A stretch of 64,000 bases of DNA, taken from the NCBI RefSeq assembly GCF_947497005.1, contig NZ_CANMFF010000003.1, forward strand, positions 329,804-393,803, in the 5' to 3' direction. This document shows, in pieces, positions 54,438 through 63,949 of this stretch. The notes under the pieces were generated by a model. That model did no database searches. It saw only the letters and a list, made by a program, of their open reading frames with translations, and was not told where the DNA came from. A program made the position numbers and the translations under genes. How positions within the stretch are numbered: the first letter of the stretch is position 1; each line of letters starts with the position of its first letter. Source of the stretch: an uncultured Ruegeria sp. (GTDB lineage: Bacteria > Pseudomonadota > Alphaproteobacteria > Rhodobacterales > Rhodobacteraceae).

Positions 54438-56333
54438 TCAGCCGGGAAACAGCCGCGTTCCGGTCCATGTACGACCCAACCGCTGATCCAGCGTATCCGA
54501 ACGTATCTTGAGCTTGCCCGAGATCGGGGACAACGTGATGTCGCGCAGACAGATCCTGTCCCTAACCAAGAACAGGCTGATGCGTGCGAATTCGAGGTTC
54601 TGTCCCAGGGTTTCAGCAATCCCGACCATCTCGTCAAAGCGCTCGGGCCGGGGTTCAACGGTACTGCTGGTTTGAAAAAACAGTTCATCGGCAACATAGT
54701 TGTATTCGCGGTCATGGAGCATTTGAATGCGCCCACGTCCCCGATCACGATCAACCTGCACTAGCTGAACCCGCCCGGCGATTACCCAAAACTGCCACTC
54801 GCCGGTCTGTCGATCCCCAGCCGCCAAATCTTCCTCTATGAAATAGCGGGGCTGTCCGGTGACGCGCCACCATTCACCGGTCCAGAAACCTTCGGAAGTT
54901 TTGGTCTTGTGCCACGCAGCCAGATATTTGTGGGCGTCATCGCGCTGCGCATCATCCAACGGAAATGATAAGGCAAGCTTTTGCGCCTGACTTATTGTTC
55001 CTCTCAGCCAATACAGCCCCGGCTCAACATCGAGCGTGTCCGGTAAGTTCGGAGAAGGCGACTGCCACACGGGGTCTGGGAAAGTGAGCCGTTCCGAAAC
55101 ATTTGCCGGGCCTTTGTTCCGATCGGCGATTAAGGTGTCCGGAATTTCACCGAACAACTTCATGACCAACAGCTTTTCAGAGAACGTCGTTGGAGCGCGC
55201 AGGTCAGGCAAGTACCGATAGTTGTCGGCAAAATTGTACAGTGACAATCCAAGCGCATTCAGGCGTGCCTGGTCGCTACCATAATGGTCCCACCCGCGCA
55301 GGAAACCGTCGCGCGGTAGGGTATTCACACCATACAGATTGTCAGCCTTGATCGCATCCAGATCAGCCTGCGCCGCTTTCAGGTAGTCTTCCCGGTCGGA
55401 AAGCAGGGCAACGGACATAACACCGCCCGTCGCGTCTCGGATTTCTTCCGTCGTTGCGTGCAATGAAGGAAGGTTTGGCGGGAAACTGATCGGCGTGGGT
55501 CCACGTCGGCCGTGGTTCGGCAATGGCGCGTCACCCGGGCGAATTCCCAAATTCCTTAGGCGCCGGTCCAGGAAAGAGTGGCGTTTGATGCCGTTTGCAA
55601 TCCACCATCGCATCCGGCGCCCCCACAGATGTACGGCAAGCGTTTCCTCTTTGATATAAGCGTTCCTGAACTCTCGGACATGAATATCATTTGCTTGTCC
55701 CGCCCGCCGGAAAGGCAATGGATAAAAGACTGGTATCGGGCTGGCATGTTTCAGTTCGTCGTAGTGGCGAAGAAACCATGTCATGACACCGGGGCCGTAG
55801 ACGCTGTGTTCCTGATCTGATGCATGCGGCAATGCACCCGCGCGTTTCTGACGCTCAAGTTCTGCCCGCTCTTCGCCTTCAACCCAAGGGCGGATCGGGT
55901 AAGGGTCCTGACAATACTCCGAATACGCGTTCAGCGTGGGGCTGTCAGATGGCAGCCGCATAACAGCATTACAGATGGTGTCGCGGTTGAAATACCCAAA
56001 AATGTGATCTGCCCACGGAATGGGAGAAATTGCCAACACATCCGTATCACACCACAGAAAGTCTGTTTTCTTCATCAGGTGTAATCTGAAGATATCAGAT
56101 TGCGGCACCGGCGTTTTAAATTGGTTGTTCATGATGAACTGGTCGGGCTCATGAATTTCGTTCGCCGATACCAGCTCGATTCCGGAGGGAACGTTTTCGA
56201 CCTGCCCATAATGAAACAAAACAACTCTGTGCCCGCATTCGACGAACGATAGCATGCACACCTGTTCCAGGAAGCTCAGGCTTCCTTCCATCCATAGCAT
56301 CCCAATCGTCGGAAGAGAGCGATCCGCAACCAT
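54438..56333 (-). CDS. Bifunctional-looking protein: GT-A glycosyltransferase plus TupA-type ATP-grasp domain
   Basis: 631 residues. Residues 1-290: GT-A fold with a DxD motif in FLWCDTDVLAI and histidine in HLWGRRM, of the kind seen in capsular/TcdA-like transferases. Residues about 345-625 resemble ATPgrasp_TupA (PTTFSEKLLVMKLFGEIPD; PRYFIEEDL; EWQFWVIAGRVQLVQVDRDR; ending LRDITLSPISGKLKI and DQRLGRTW). The glycine-rich nucleotide loop, normally HGSG-like, appears as LRGTIS, so ATP use is doubtful. First-listed member of the leftward glycan set; 27 bp after the next gene upstream. Confidence 0.75.
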   Translation of the reverse strand: MVADRSLPTIGMLWMEGSLSFLEQVCMLSFVECGHRVVLFHYGQVENVPSGIELVSANEIHEPDQFIMNNQFKTPVPQSDIFRLHLMKKTDFLWCDTDVLAISPIPWADHIFGYFNRDTICNAVMRLPSDSPTLNAYSEYCQDPYPIRPWVEGEERAELERQKRAGALPHASDQEHSVYGPGVMTWFLRHYDELKHASPIPVFYPLPFRRAGQANDIHVREFRNAYIKEETLAVHLWGRRMRWWIANGIKRHSFLDRRLRNLGIRPGDAPLPNHGRRGPTPISFPPNLPSLHATTEEIRDATGGVMSVALLSDREDYLKAAQADLDAIKADNLYGVNTLPRDGFLRGWDHYGSDQARLNALGLSLYNFADNYRYLPDLRAPTTFSEKLLVMKLFGEIPDTLIADRNKGPANVSERLTFPDPVWQSPSPNLPDTLDVEPGLYWLRGTISQAQKLALSFPLDDAQRDDAHKYLAAWHKTKTSEGFWTGEWWRVTGQPRYFIEEDLAAGDRQTGEWQFWVIAGRVQLVQVDRDRGRGRIQMLHDREYNYVADELFFQTSSTVEPRPERFDEMVGIAETLGQNLEFARISLFLVRDRICLRDITLSPISGKLKIRSDTLDQRLGRTWTGTRLFPG

Positions 56334-56360
56334 TAGTTCATTTCTCCGGGGGCTGTACTA

Positions 56361-57413
56361 TCAGGATTCTGGCTGATTTTCATCGGAAGAGGAAGTTGTT
56401 CCAGCCGAAAGCCGTTCCCGCACACCTCGATCCTGCGCCACAAACCCCGCCGCAGGTTTTTCCAGCAGTTTCTGATATAGCTCATGATATTCAGGCAGAT
56501 TTAGCAGGTCATTAATCAGTGCCTTATGCCATCGGAACGCTCTTCTATGTAAACGTCGAAGCCGATCATCAGCGCGAAACTCTTCCAACACCGCGTCGAC
56601 TTCGCCCTTATATCGCAAAATCGTTTCATCTTTTGCCCCGCCCCGGTTCCAGCGGTCCCAGTATTCCGTTCCCAGGGTCTGAGACGAATGATTTGCCCGA
56701 CCACGGCTGCGCTTGGCCAGATACGCTTGCGTTGACCGGACAGCATAGTGGTTGATTTGCGCAATTTCAAAACCGAAGGGTGGCGCGACATGGTTGCCGA
56801 ATGGCGCAGGTTCTGTGGCGTGTCCCCCGGGCACAGACCGGAACACGCCAGCCTGAAGTTCGGGCCGGGGATGCGGGTTGTGCAAACCGTAACGCAGATA
56901 AAAATCACCCTGCCGGAACAGGGACTTGACAAACCGACGCCCTGCCCCGCCCTGCTCGAAATCCAGTTCACAATCGTAGAATTGCCGCGTCACAAGCGTG
57001 TCGCGCATCACATGCCGATTACTGTTGGAAAAAATCTTCCAAGGGATGGAAATGACGTCTACGCCCGGCGTCGCCTCAATCAGATCATCAACCTTGTGGT
57101 TTCCGACGTGAATGTTCAGGAATTCATCGGCGTCACCGACATAAATCCATTTCGCCTCTTTCACGACTGGCAAGCGCCGCGCCTGTCTTAATGCAGATCG
57201 GTGAATTCCGCCCGTTCCAACGCGGTTTCTGTGAAACTCCACATGACCCAAGTCCTGCAAACGCCGAAGAATCTGGTTTGTGCCGTCTGTACAGTCATTG
57301 GTGTAAACAATGATCCGGTCAAACCCCAGCACCTTGTAATGGGCCACCCATTCCAGAATATAGGGGCCTTCGTTCTTCATCGCAGAGATGAGGATCTTTT
57401 CAGGCTTTTCCAT
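56361..57413 (-). CDS. Glycosyltransferase family 2/92-type protein
   Basis: 350 residues. Start KILISAMKNEGPYILEWVAHY and IIVYTNDCTDGTNQILRRL are characteristic of GT2_4/GT92-like enzymes; the DxD-type motif is YVGDADEFL. Later FEIAQINHYAVRSTQAYLAKR is shared with the 635-residue protein upstream. No membrane helix. Probably transfers sugars to a surface polysaccharide or protein; donor unknown. Confidence 0.82.
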   Translation of the reverse strand: MEKPEKILISAMKNEGPYILEWVAHYKVLGFDRIIVYTNDCTDGTNQILRRLQDLGHVEFHRNRVGTGGIHRSALRQARRLPVVKEAKWIYVGDADEFLNIHVGNHKVDDLIEATPGVDVISIPWKIFSNSNRHVMRDTLVTRQFYDCELDFEQGGAGRRFVKSLFRQGDFYLRYGLHNPHPRPELQAGVFRSVPGGHATEPAPFGNHVAPPFGFEIAQINHYAVRSTQAYLAKRSRGRANHSSQTLGTEYWDRWNRGGAKDETILRYKGEVDAVLEEFRADDRLRRLHRRAFRWHKALINDLLNLPEYHELYQKLLEKPAAGFVAQDRGVRERLSAGTTSSSDENQPES

Positions 57414-57434
57414 CGCTGCGCTTACCCCCGCTGC

Positions 57435-58106
57435 CTAGTCGCCCTGACCTTTGCTGTCATCTTGCGGGACGATTTTTTCTATGGCGATCTGCGCGCCGGC
57501 GATTGCCCGGATGCGCAGCTCTCGGGGGTGTTTGCCCAGAAACTCGTTGACCGCGCGGATCACACCGTCGCCCCACCAACCACGGCGGTGGTAGTCGTCG
57601 AATGCCATGATCCCACCCGATTTGATCTTGGGTAACAATGCAGCCAGATCGGCGGTCACGCCTTCATAGGAATGGTCCCCGTCGACATAGGCAAACGAGA
57701 TGCTTTCATCGTCGAAAAGGTTAAGTGCAGGCACGGAAAAATCGCGGATAACACCGACCTTGCCCTCTTCGATTTCCTTTTTGAAAGATTTGACGACTTT
57801 CTGGAAGATGGCTTCCATTTTCTCGTCTTCGGTCCGGCCCACAAACGCGGTTGTATGCGATTCTTCACCAATGTGTTTCCACGGATCGATCAGAAAGAGC
57901 TGGCTGGGCTCGATCAACTTCAGGATGGTCGGAGAGAATTCGCCTTGCCAAACACCGATCTCAACAGCCAAGCCACCTTTTGGCAGGCGCGAAAGGAACG
58001 TACGACGGATCGCTTCTTTGCTGTTCTTGCGCTTGGTCGCCTTGTCAGACTTCGGTTTTTTCTGACTGCCGGGTGCAACACCGATAACCTTGGGTTCGTT
58101 TGACAT
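57435..58106 (-). CDS. Class I SAM methyltransferase (Methyltransf_24 type)
   Basis: 223 residues. SAM motif I AVEIGVWQGEFSPTIL, acidic loop LIDPWKHIG, motif DESISFAYVDGDHSYEGV and FDDYHRRGWWGDGV, all intact as in metal-dependent sugar or macrocin O-methyltransferases. A basic Lys-rich N-terminus (KKPKSDKATKRKNSK) precedes the fold. It lies 21 bp from the downstream glycosyltransferase gene. Compare the degenerate copy fused to the 635-residue glycosyltransferase. Confidence 0.86.
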   Translation of the reverse strand: MSNEPKVIGVAPGSQKKPKSDKATKRKNSKEAIRRTFLSRLPKGGLAVEIGVWQGEFSPTILKLIEPSQLFLIDPWKHIGEESHTTAFVGRTEDEKMEAIFQKVVKSFKKEIEEGKVGVIRDFSVPALNLFDDESISFAYVDGDHSYEGVTADLAALLPKIKSGGIMAFDDYHRRGWWGDGVIRAVNEFLGKHPRELRIRAIAGAQIAIEKIVPQDDSKGQGD

Positions 58107-58200
58107 CTCGACCTCACTTACAGACGGGTGTTCCGTTCACTTAAATCCCGTTTTGTTTGTTGAGACATGGCTACCATGCCGTCGCATCGAGAACCAGAAG

Positions 58201-60108
58201 CTAAGTGTCCTTTTTGTCAAGTGGCGGTAACTTGTCGATACCGAGCCACGGAGGCTGCAAGCTGGTTATCCTGTACCTTGCGGCATTGCGCCCGAGAAAA
58301 CTGTTTATGGCTGCATTCATACCAGAATACGATCCTCCCCCATGACGCCGGTAGGACGTGAACGCGATACTGCCGCCGGGCGACAGAACCCGGTCGATGC
58401 GGCGCAACAGTTGGTTCATGACCTGCTCTGCCCGCACCCCACGAATGATGACGACGCCAATGCTTTCATCTTCGAACAGCTTCAGCATCAAGGGCGGCAG
58501 TGCCCGGTAGACCCGCAATCGCCCGGCAAGGATCGGTTCGCGGAAGCATTCGAGAAAGGCGTAAAATGCCCGATCAAGTGCTTGAAGGTCTGGATCCTGT
58601 ACTTCATCTGCGCAGGCGAAACTGTCCCAGGACAATCCCCAAGGGGCAATGACGGTTAATTGAGACACGGTTTCAAGCGTCAGAATTTCCTCAACAATTT
58701 CAACCTCGACCTGCCCTATCAGAACCCAAGCCCTTTTACCGCTGATAGACTTGAGAAAACTGCGGCGCTGCTCTTGTGTCCGCGCAATCTCCGGCGAAAC
58801 AGGCGGTAGAATATCAGGATCTCTCGGATCAAAGGGCAAAGAGAGATGTTTTAACTCGGACACTCGATCTCGCTGCGCTCTTGCCTCGGTAGGTTCCAAA
58901 GTCGTTTCCAATGAATCCAACCGAACAAACCAGGGGTACGCGTTAGCTTTTGAATTTTGCGCCTTCGCCATGTGTCCTAACCGGTTCCATTTGGCTTTAT
59001 GGGCGAATGAAACGTCGACATCTGAATACGTTTCGACATTGGGTAATAATTGAGATTTGGCACCGAACAGAATGCTGGCCTCTTCAATAATGCCTAAGTC
59101 CAGTGCTTTCAAATAGTGCCCACCCCGAAAACCCTTGTTTCGGCTAACGAACTTTCGGGCCGCATCAGTGTTTCGCAGAACAGCAATTCGGTCTTTATGA
59201 AAATTCACGGTAGCATGATGCAAACCTTCTAGTACCGGATCCTCTCGCAGACGATCATAGACCGACCGCAATTGCTGCACTTTGCCAACTATCGAAGTTT
59301 CCTCAACAATGTTATGGCAATGCAGATTCCAATAAGATTGACCGGATGCCTCCATCTTCGGATGAAAGGCCGTGGTATTCACATCTCCCCGCAACCTTTT
59401 CATCAGATAACTGTCAATCGACCTGACAGCATAGTGGTTCATTCGAAACAGCTTTTGTCCGAATGCCGCACCAGTCATGGAAAACCCCCATCCGCGCCGC
59501 CGCATCGCCGGTGGCAATGGGTCCCCATCTCCGTCCACCCACACAAAACGATCCGCTTTTCTACGAACAGGTCTGCGGGGTCGGTGGGTGTCAACCGCGT
59601 GATAAGAACCATTGTTTCTGTAAAGCGATTTGAGTGCACGCAGATTTTGCGGAAGTACTGCCCCAAGCTCTCCAGCACGAGTAAATTGCTCAATGACAAA
59701 CCGATCTTCGAAATCGATGACTCCATTGTGCCCAAATAACTGCCACAGCGCGACAAACCCGTGGGCATGCGGCAAAGCGCGAAACAGGTCATCCAATGTC
59801 CCGTCGCCGACGCGGATGTCAAAGAATTCATCCACATCACAAACCAAGATCCACTCGGCCTCTTTATACCAGGGGTGTTCCATCGCGTTGGCATACGCCG
59901 ATGCCTGCGGTCCGAATTTCCAAGGTCCGGGATTGTCGATATGCGCCAGAAAACCCAGTTCCTCGCATCGCTTAAGGATCGCGTCGGTGCCATCGGAACA
60001 ATCGTTCGAATTGACGATGAAATGCGTGAACCCGATCGAGAGATAGTAGGCAATCCATTCCAGGATGAACGGCCCCTCGTCTTTCATCGTGGATATGACA
60101 AGTCTCAT
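58201..60108 (-). CDS. Glycosyltransferase fused to a degenerate methyltransferase-like domain
   Basis: 635 residues from the ATG at 60108 (a TTG at 60123 precedes it). Residues 1-300: GT2/GT92-type domain (LVISTMKDEGPFILEWIAYYL; NSNDCSDGTDAIL; DxD in LVCDVDEFF; HYAVRSIDSYLMKR). Residues about 455-630 align with the 223-residue methyltransferase next door, but the SAM motif EIGVWQGE reads LIGQVEVE, DGDHSYE reads IRGVRAE, and DDYHR reads TSYRR. The second domain is therefore unlikely to bind SAM normally. Confidence 0.8.
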   Translation of the reverse strand: MRLVISTMKDEGPFILEWIAYYLSIGFTHFIVNSNDCSDGTDAILKRCEELGFLAHIDNPGPWKFGPQASAYANAMEHPWYKEAEWILVCDVDEFFDIRVGDGTLDDLFRALPHAHGFVALWQLFGHNGVIDFEDRFVIEQFTRAGELGAVLPQNLRALKSLYRNNGSYHAVDTHRPRRPVRRKADRFVWVDGDGDPLPPAMRRRGWGFSMTGAAFGQKLFRMNHYAVRSIDSYLMKRLRGDVNTTAFHPKMEASGQSYWNLHCHNIVEETSIVGKVQQLRSVYDRLREDPVLEGLHHATVNFHKDRIAVLRNTDAARKFVSRNKGFRGGHYLKALDLGIIEEASILFGAKSQLLPNVETYSDVDVSFAHKAKWNRLGHMAKAQNSKANAYPWFVRLDSLETTLEPTEARAQRDRVSELKHLSLPFDPRDPDILPPVSPEIARTQEQRRSFLKSISGKRAWVLIGQVEVEIVEEILTLETVSQLTVIAPWGLSWDSFACADEVQDPDLQALDRAFYAFLECFREPILAGRLRVYRALPPLMLKLFEDESIGVVIIRGVRAEQVMNQLLRRIDRVLSPGGSIAFTSYRRHGGGSYSGMNAAINSFLGRNAARYRITSLQPPWLGIDKLPPLDKKDT

Positions 60109-60427
60109 CGCAACTACCTGCAACCATCGCCCGCAAATTCAGGATAATGGGAAAAAACGCATCTTTGCAGACGTATAGCGCGCATCCCTGCCTGCAGCTT
60201 TGTTACGGGCCTCGGAATTGCATTGCAAGCGGACGGGCCAGTCAGCCAGCTCAGGGATTACAATACTCATCCCCCAAAACGGGCACATCGGTGCCCCGAT
60301 CCTGTTTACGCACTGTTGTGCACGAACCGAGGTCTATTTGATTGCCTTCGTGCTTCTATCATCTATAGGTGTCGTTCAATATTGCCAAAGGTATTTGGCT
60401 GCAAAGATACGGTATTTTGAGCGGACT
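60109..60427. other. 319-bp divergent gap without a gene
   Basis: It separates the leftward glycan genes from the rightward acyltransferase and must hold both promoters. It is richer in A/T toward its right end. A perfect GCCAAA-GGTA-TTTGGC inverted repeat lies at 60384-60399, 29 bp before the acyltransferase ATG. Open frames crossing the gap lack start signals. Confidence 0.5.
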
Positions 60428-61522
60428 ATGACAGCTTATCATAAAGAGCGAAGGGCTCATGGCCTTGATGCCCTGCGGGGAATAGCTGCTGTTGCCGTAG
60501 TGTTTGTGCATGCAGTTCACATTCATCCACTTGGTGTTGAGCACAAGGATTGGAGCACCGATTATTTTTCGATGGGTGTGCCATTGTTCTTCATAATAAG
60601 CGCATTTTCCATGTCGCTTGCTTATCCCGGTGGTGTTTCCCTTGATCGTAGCTGGACCTATGCCTTGCGCAGGTTTTTCCGGATCGCACCACTCTTTTAC
60701 GTGATGCTCATTGCTTGGCTTTATGCAGGCGTCCAAGCCGAAACGGGTACAATCCTCAAGAATGTGACATTTCTTTTTGGTTTTGTTCCAAACGAACAAA
60801 CCAGCCTTGTTCCCGCTGGTTGGTCGATTGGCGTAGAAGTTATCTTCTATCTCTTGTTCCCGTTCCTCTGGGCTTGGCGGAACATATGGGCGGCGCTGCT
60901 TCTTTTCTTGATCGCATGTTTAGGCTGGGCTGCAATAAATCTAAACAGCCAGGGCGAAGTGCCGGACTACTACTATTGGACCAATTTTCTCACCAACGCT
61001 CCTTTTTTCGCATTGGGTCTGATCGCTTGGTGTATCTATCAAACGACAAAAGCGTCGTTGATGCGCCCTCTCGGCTTCCTGGCACTCGCTGCCGGACTGG
61101 CGGGGCTGACTTGCATGTTTCTGTTTGGACCCTTCCCTGACACCGCGCAGAAAGTACACGAACCGATCCCCTTTATTTTTGTTCTTGGCTGGGGTCTTGC
61201 CTTCGCATGTCTTGCATTATCGCAAGCTCTTCAGCCCGTTGCTTTTCTAAACAACCCCGTTACCCGATTTCTTGGAAAAATAAGTTACAGTCTCTATCTG
61301 ATGCACCCGTTCCTGATTTATATGACAAACCTGACCAGATGGGCCGCAACATTGACGGATAATCCGAACCTTGTTGTACCCGTTGTCTGCGCAGTTACGC
61401 TTGCCGTAGCAATTCCGATCGCAACTGTGCTGTACTATGTTGTTGAAGTTCCGTTTATGTTACTTGCCCGCTATGTAACCAAGCCAGCTTCAAGAAATAC
61501 AGCTTCGCAACGATTGGCGTAG
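60428..61522 (+). CDS. Acyltransferase family 3 membrane protein (OafA-like)
   Basis: 364 residues from the ATG at 60428; a frame extension to 60200 has no site and no resemblance to the family. Motif RRAHGLDALRGIAAVAVVFVHAVH in outline is the AT3 signature with the catalytic histidine/arginine region; about ten membrane helices follow, with RRFFRIAPLFYVML as the conserved arginine loop. It O-acetylates (or otherwise acylates) surface polysaccharide. The C-terminal SGNH domain of some OafA proteins is absent. Confidence 0.9.
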   Translation: MTAYHKERRAHGLDALRGIAAVAVVFVHAVHIHPLGVEHKDWSTDYFSMGVPLFFIISAFSMSLAYPGGVSLDRSWTYALRRFFRIAPLFYVMLIAWLYAGVQAETGTILKNVTFLFGFVPNEQTSLVPAGWSIGVEVIFYLLFPFLWAWRNIWAALLLFLIACLGWAAINLNSQGEVPDYYYWTNFLTNAPFFALGLIAWCIYQTTKASLMRPLGFLALAAGLAGLTCMFLFGPFPDTAQKVHEPIPFIFVLGWGLAFACLALSQALQPVAFLNNPVTRFLGKISYSLYLMHPFLIYMTNLTRWAATLTDNPNLVVPVVCAVTLAVAIPIATVLYYVVEVPFMLLARYVTKPASRNTASQRLA

Positions 61523-61558
61523 AGAGAGCAGAACCCACCGACCAGCAACAATTCGAGC

Positions 61559-62389
61559 TTAGAGAATTAGAGGAATAGCCTCGCCTTTGTTGCGGGCAAT
61601 TTCGGTGATGTCAAAGGTACCGCTCTGAAGCTCTGCGTCGCCCCGAACAACCATCACGGAATGATTTTTGACTATGACTTCACGAACGATATCAGGTCGA
61701 CAAGCGCATGCCATGACGCACTGAAGCACCAGGTTTGCCAGCCCCTCTTTTCCCTCGAAATAGTCGGAATTGTAGTGCTCTTCCATTGTAGACCATTGCC
61801 AGTCTTCAATGACAAAGATGCCGCCTTCCGACATGCGTGGGAAAACAAGGTTAAAAGACAACTTGGTTTCCAAATATTGGTGCGAAGCATCATCTATGAC
61901 GAGATCGATCTTCTTATTGCCGAACTCTGCGTCCAGCAATTCGCCGAACCGATCAATATCAGCCTGACTTACACCCTTATAAAGCCGCACATTTTTCTGC
62001 CGCGAATGCTTGTCGATATAGGCGTCAAGATGTGGCAACTCACGCGTCGAATATTCAATTGCAACCAGTTTATCAGGCCGAAAGACGCTGTCGAGCAGGG
62101 CAACGCTGCCCCCCTGCCATACCCCGATATCGACGATATTTCGGACGTCAATCTTCGAGGTGCATTCGAGTTCCGCTTCGATCATTTCCCGGGTTTTCAC
62201 CAAGAGAAATTCGTTATCGTTTGAGGTCATCGCGTGATATTCGGAATTGTCGACCGTCGCGAAAAAATTGACATCACCAACGGAGCATCTGTTCCGCTCG
62301 GACCAGACAATCGGTTGGGTTTTCTTCTCTTCCGAACCGCCTGAAAGTGAATGCAAGACAGTCGAGACAGTTTTCTTGAGTTTGCTCAT
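61559..62389 (-). CDS. Class I SAM methyltransferase (cephalosporin hydroxylase/CmcI-like)
   Basis: 276 residues from the ATG at 62389 (MSKLKKTVSTV, AAGG upstream); a longer frame begins at 62464. SAM motif I VDIGVWQGGSVALL, LVAIEYSTRELP, and DLVIDDASHQYLETKLSFNLVFPRM in outline, followed by FVIEDWQW. The pattern suits a small-molecule or sugar O-methyltransferase. Convergent with the acyltransferase gene and in a lower-GC part of the island. Confidence 0.82.
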   Translation of the reverse strand: MSKLKKTVSTVLHSLSGGSEEKKTQPIVWSERNRCSVGDVNFFATVDNSEYHAMTSNDNEFLLVKTREMIEAELECTSKIDVRNIVDIGVWQGGSVALLDSVFRPDKLVAIEYSTRELPHLDAYIDKHSRQKNVRLYKGVSQADIDRFGELLDAEFGNKKIDLVIDDASHQYLETKLSFNLVFPRMSEGGIFVIEDWQWSTMEEHYNSDYFEGKEGLANLVLQCVMACACRPDIVREVIVKNHSVMVVRGDAELQSGTFDITEIARNKGEAIPLIL

Positions 62390-62745
62390 CACTATGCCCT
62401 TACCTGATAACTTGCGTGCTACTTCACCCGAAAGGCGCGTGTTTACAAGCTTCCTTTTCAGCAAACGCAGAAAGGGTCGCGGAGACAGTTGATTTGCTAC
62501 CTCACAATGGGTTGTGTCAGATCATATTCGGCGAGCTTATTGCGGAGGATGGCGTGACCGCTTGCGCATCGGCGTACGGCATGGAAAGAAACAATTCTTT
62601 CCGTCCGGTCGCGGTGAATATGGCACTTCTCATAGGAAGCGTGACTCAATTTAGTCGTACCCGAAGGTCCTGTTCAGCGAATCTTGTTGAAATTTTGCCG
62701 GATAGAGGTCAGAACCAGCCCGACATCTACACAAGGTTATAGTCA
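62390..62745. other. 356-bp divergent gap without a gene
   Basis: It lies between two divergent methyltransferase genes. The only clear structure is GGAAAGAA-ACAA-TTCTTTCC at 62583-62602, a perfect 8-bp inverted repeat. Short open frames here have no ribosome-binding sites that I would trust. Confidence 0.5.
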
Positions 62746-63498
62746 ATGCTCGCGGAACTTCGGGAACAATATCTGACCACAGTTGCCCGTGCCCTTGATG
62801 GCACGATCTATGAAGACCCACCAATTTTGTTTGGAGACACCCAGCCGGATTACGATTCCCAAAACCGGGAATACGGTTGGGATTGGCCATCCGTAGCCTT
62901 CACAATGGTGGGCAGTAAGCGGTTGGCCAATGTCCGCGCCATGGTGGAGTCTGTCATTGGCAACAATGTTCCCGGGGATTTTGTCGAAACCGGAGTTTGG
63001 CGTGGCGGTGCCAGCATCTATGCCAAAGCGGTCCTTTTTACATATGGCCAGAATGACAGACGAGTCGTTCTATGTGACTCATTTCAAGGTTTGCCCAAGC
63101 CAAATGAAGAGCTTTATCCCCATGACAAGGGATCAGACTTCCACAAGTACGATGCCCTGGCAGTTTCGGTTGATACAGTAAAAGCAAATTTTGAAAAGTT
63201 CGGACTTCTGGATGATCAGGTCGTGTTCATTGAGGGCTTCTTCAAGGACACCATGCCGCTAGTACCCAGCGAGAAGATCGCTGTGCTGCGCCTTGACGGC
63301 GATATGTATGAATCAACCATAGATCCCTTGCGGCATCTCTTTGGCAAAGTCTCGAAAGGCGGATGGATCATCGTAGACGACTATCACGTCGTTCCTGCAG
63401 CCAAGGCTGCCGTACATGATTTTCTCGACGAAGTCGGGTATCAGCCGCCCACGATCAGTGAGATCGATGGTGTGGGGGTATATTTCCAGAAAGTGTAA
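62746..63498 (+). CDS. TylF/MycF-type O-methyltransferase
   Basis: 250 residues. TylF family features are clear: DGTIYEDPP near the N-terminus, GWDWPSVAFTMVG, SAM motif DFVETGVWRGGASIYAKAV, DSFQGLP, and the metal-binding LRLDGDMYEST with IIVDDYH. Members methylate sugar hydroxyls of macrolides or surface glycans using Mg2+. It ends the island and is followed by a strong terminator. Confidence 0.9.
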   Translation: MLAELREQYLTTVARALDGTIYEDPPILFGDTQPDYDSQNREYGWDWPSVAFTMVGSKRLANVRAMVESVIGNNVPGDFVETGVWRGGASIYAKAVLFTYGQNDRRVVLCDSFQGLPKPNEELYPHDKGSDFHKYDALAVSVDTVKANFEKFGLLDDQVVFIEGFFKDTMPLVPSEKIAVLRLDGDMYESTIDPLRHLFGKVSKGGWIIVDDYHVVPAAKAAVHDFLDEVGYQPPTISEIDGVGVYFQKV

Positions 63499-63519
63499 CG
63501 AGACCTTTGGAAGAAACTT

Positions 63520-63551
63520 TGGGCACACGATTGTCGAAAATCGTGTGCCCA
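63520..63551 (+). terminator. Strong hairpin after the TylF-type gene
   Basis: TGGGCACACGATT and AATCGTGTGCCCA form a perfect 13-bp stem with a 6-nt loop 21 bp after the stop. TCTAAATTT follows in place of a full T-run. Confidence 0.8.
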
Positions 63552-63949
63552 TCTAAATTTCGACATTTGAGGCTGCACGTAGAAACCAGTGTACAGGTAA
63601 GCAATTTCTCAGTGCGGGTCATGTCAAAGACGCGGTCCCCCTGGTCCCCTTAATGCAATATTGATTACAGTTTTGTCGGCAGTGCTCTATTTTCGCGAGC
63701 CAGTTCAAGCCCCCCATTCCTCTCGCGAGTTACAGTTCGTTCAATGTGGAGCGAATGTGAGTCAGGACCCCAGAAGCATGCATTCTTTTGTCTCGCAAAA
63801 CTAGCGTAGCTCGAACATCAGCTGACGTATTGAATCAGAGACAAATCCAAAATGAAAACCCGACTTAAATGGTCGAAAAGTCCAACTTCTGACAGTTTTT
63901 ACTCAAGATGCTGAGTTTGGATTTGACCTGCCCCCCGAGGCTCCCTCAT
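63552..63949. other. About 400 bp without a supported gene
   Basis: No open frame with a ribosome-binding site or recognisable product is seen on either strand. A short GC-rich stretch (CCTGCCCCCCGAGG, 63928-63941) and lower GC elsewhere suggest the flank of an inserted element. No tRNA-like fold was found. Confidence 0.5.
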
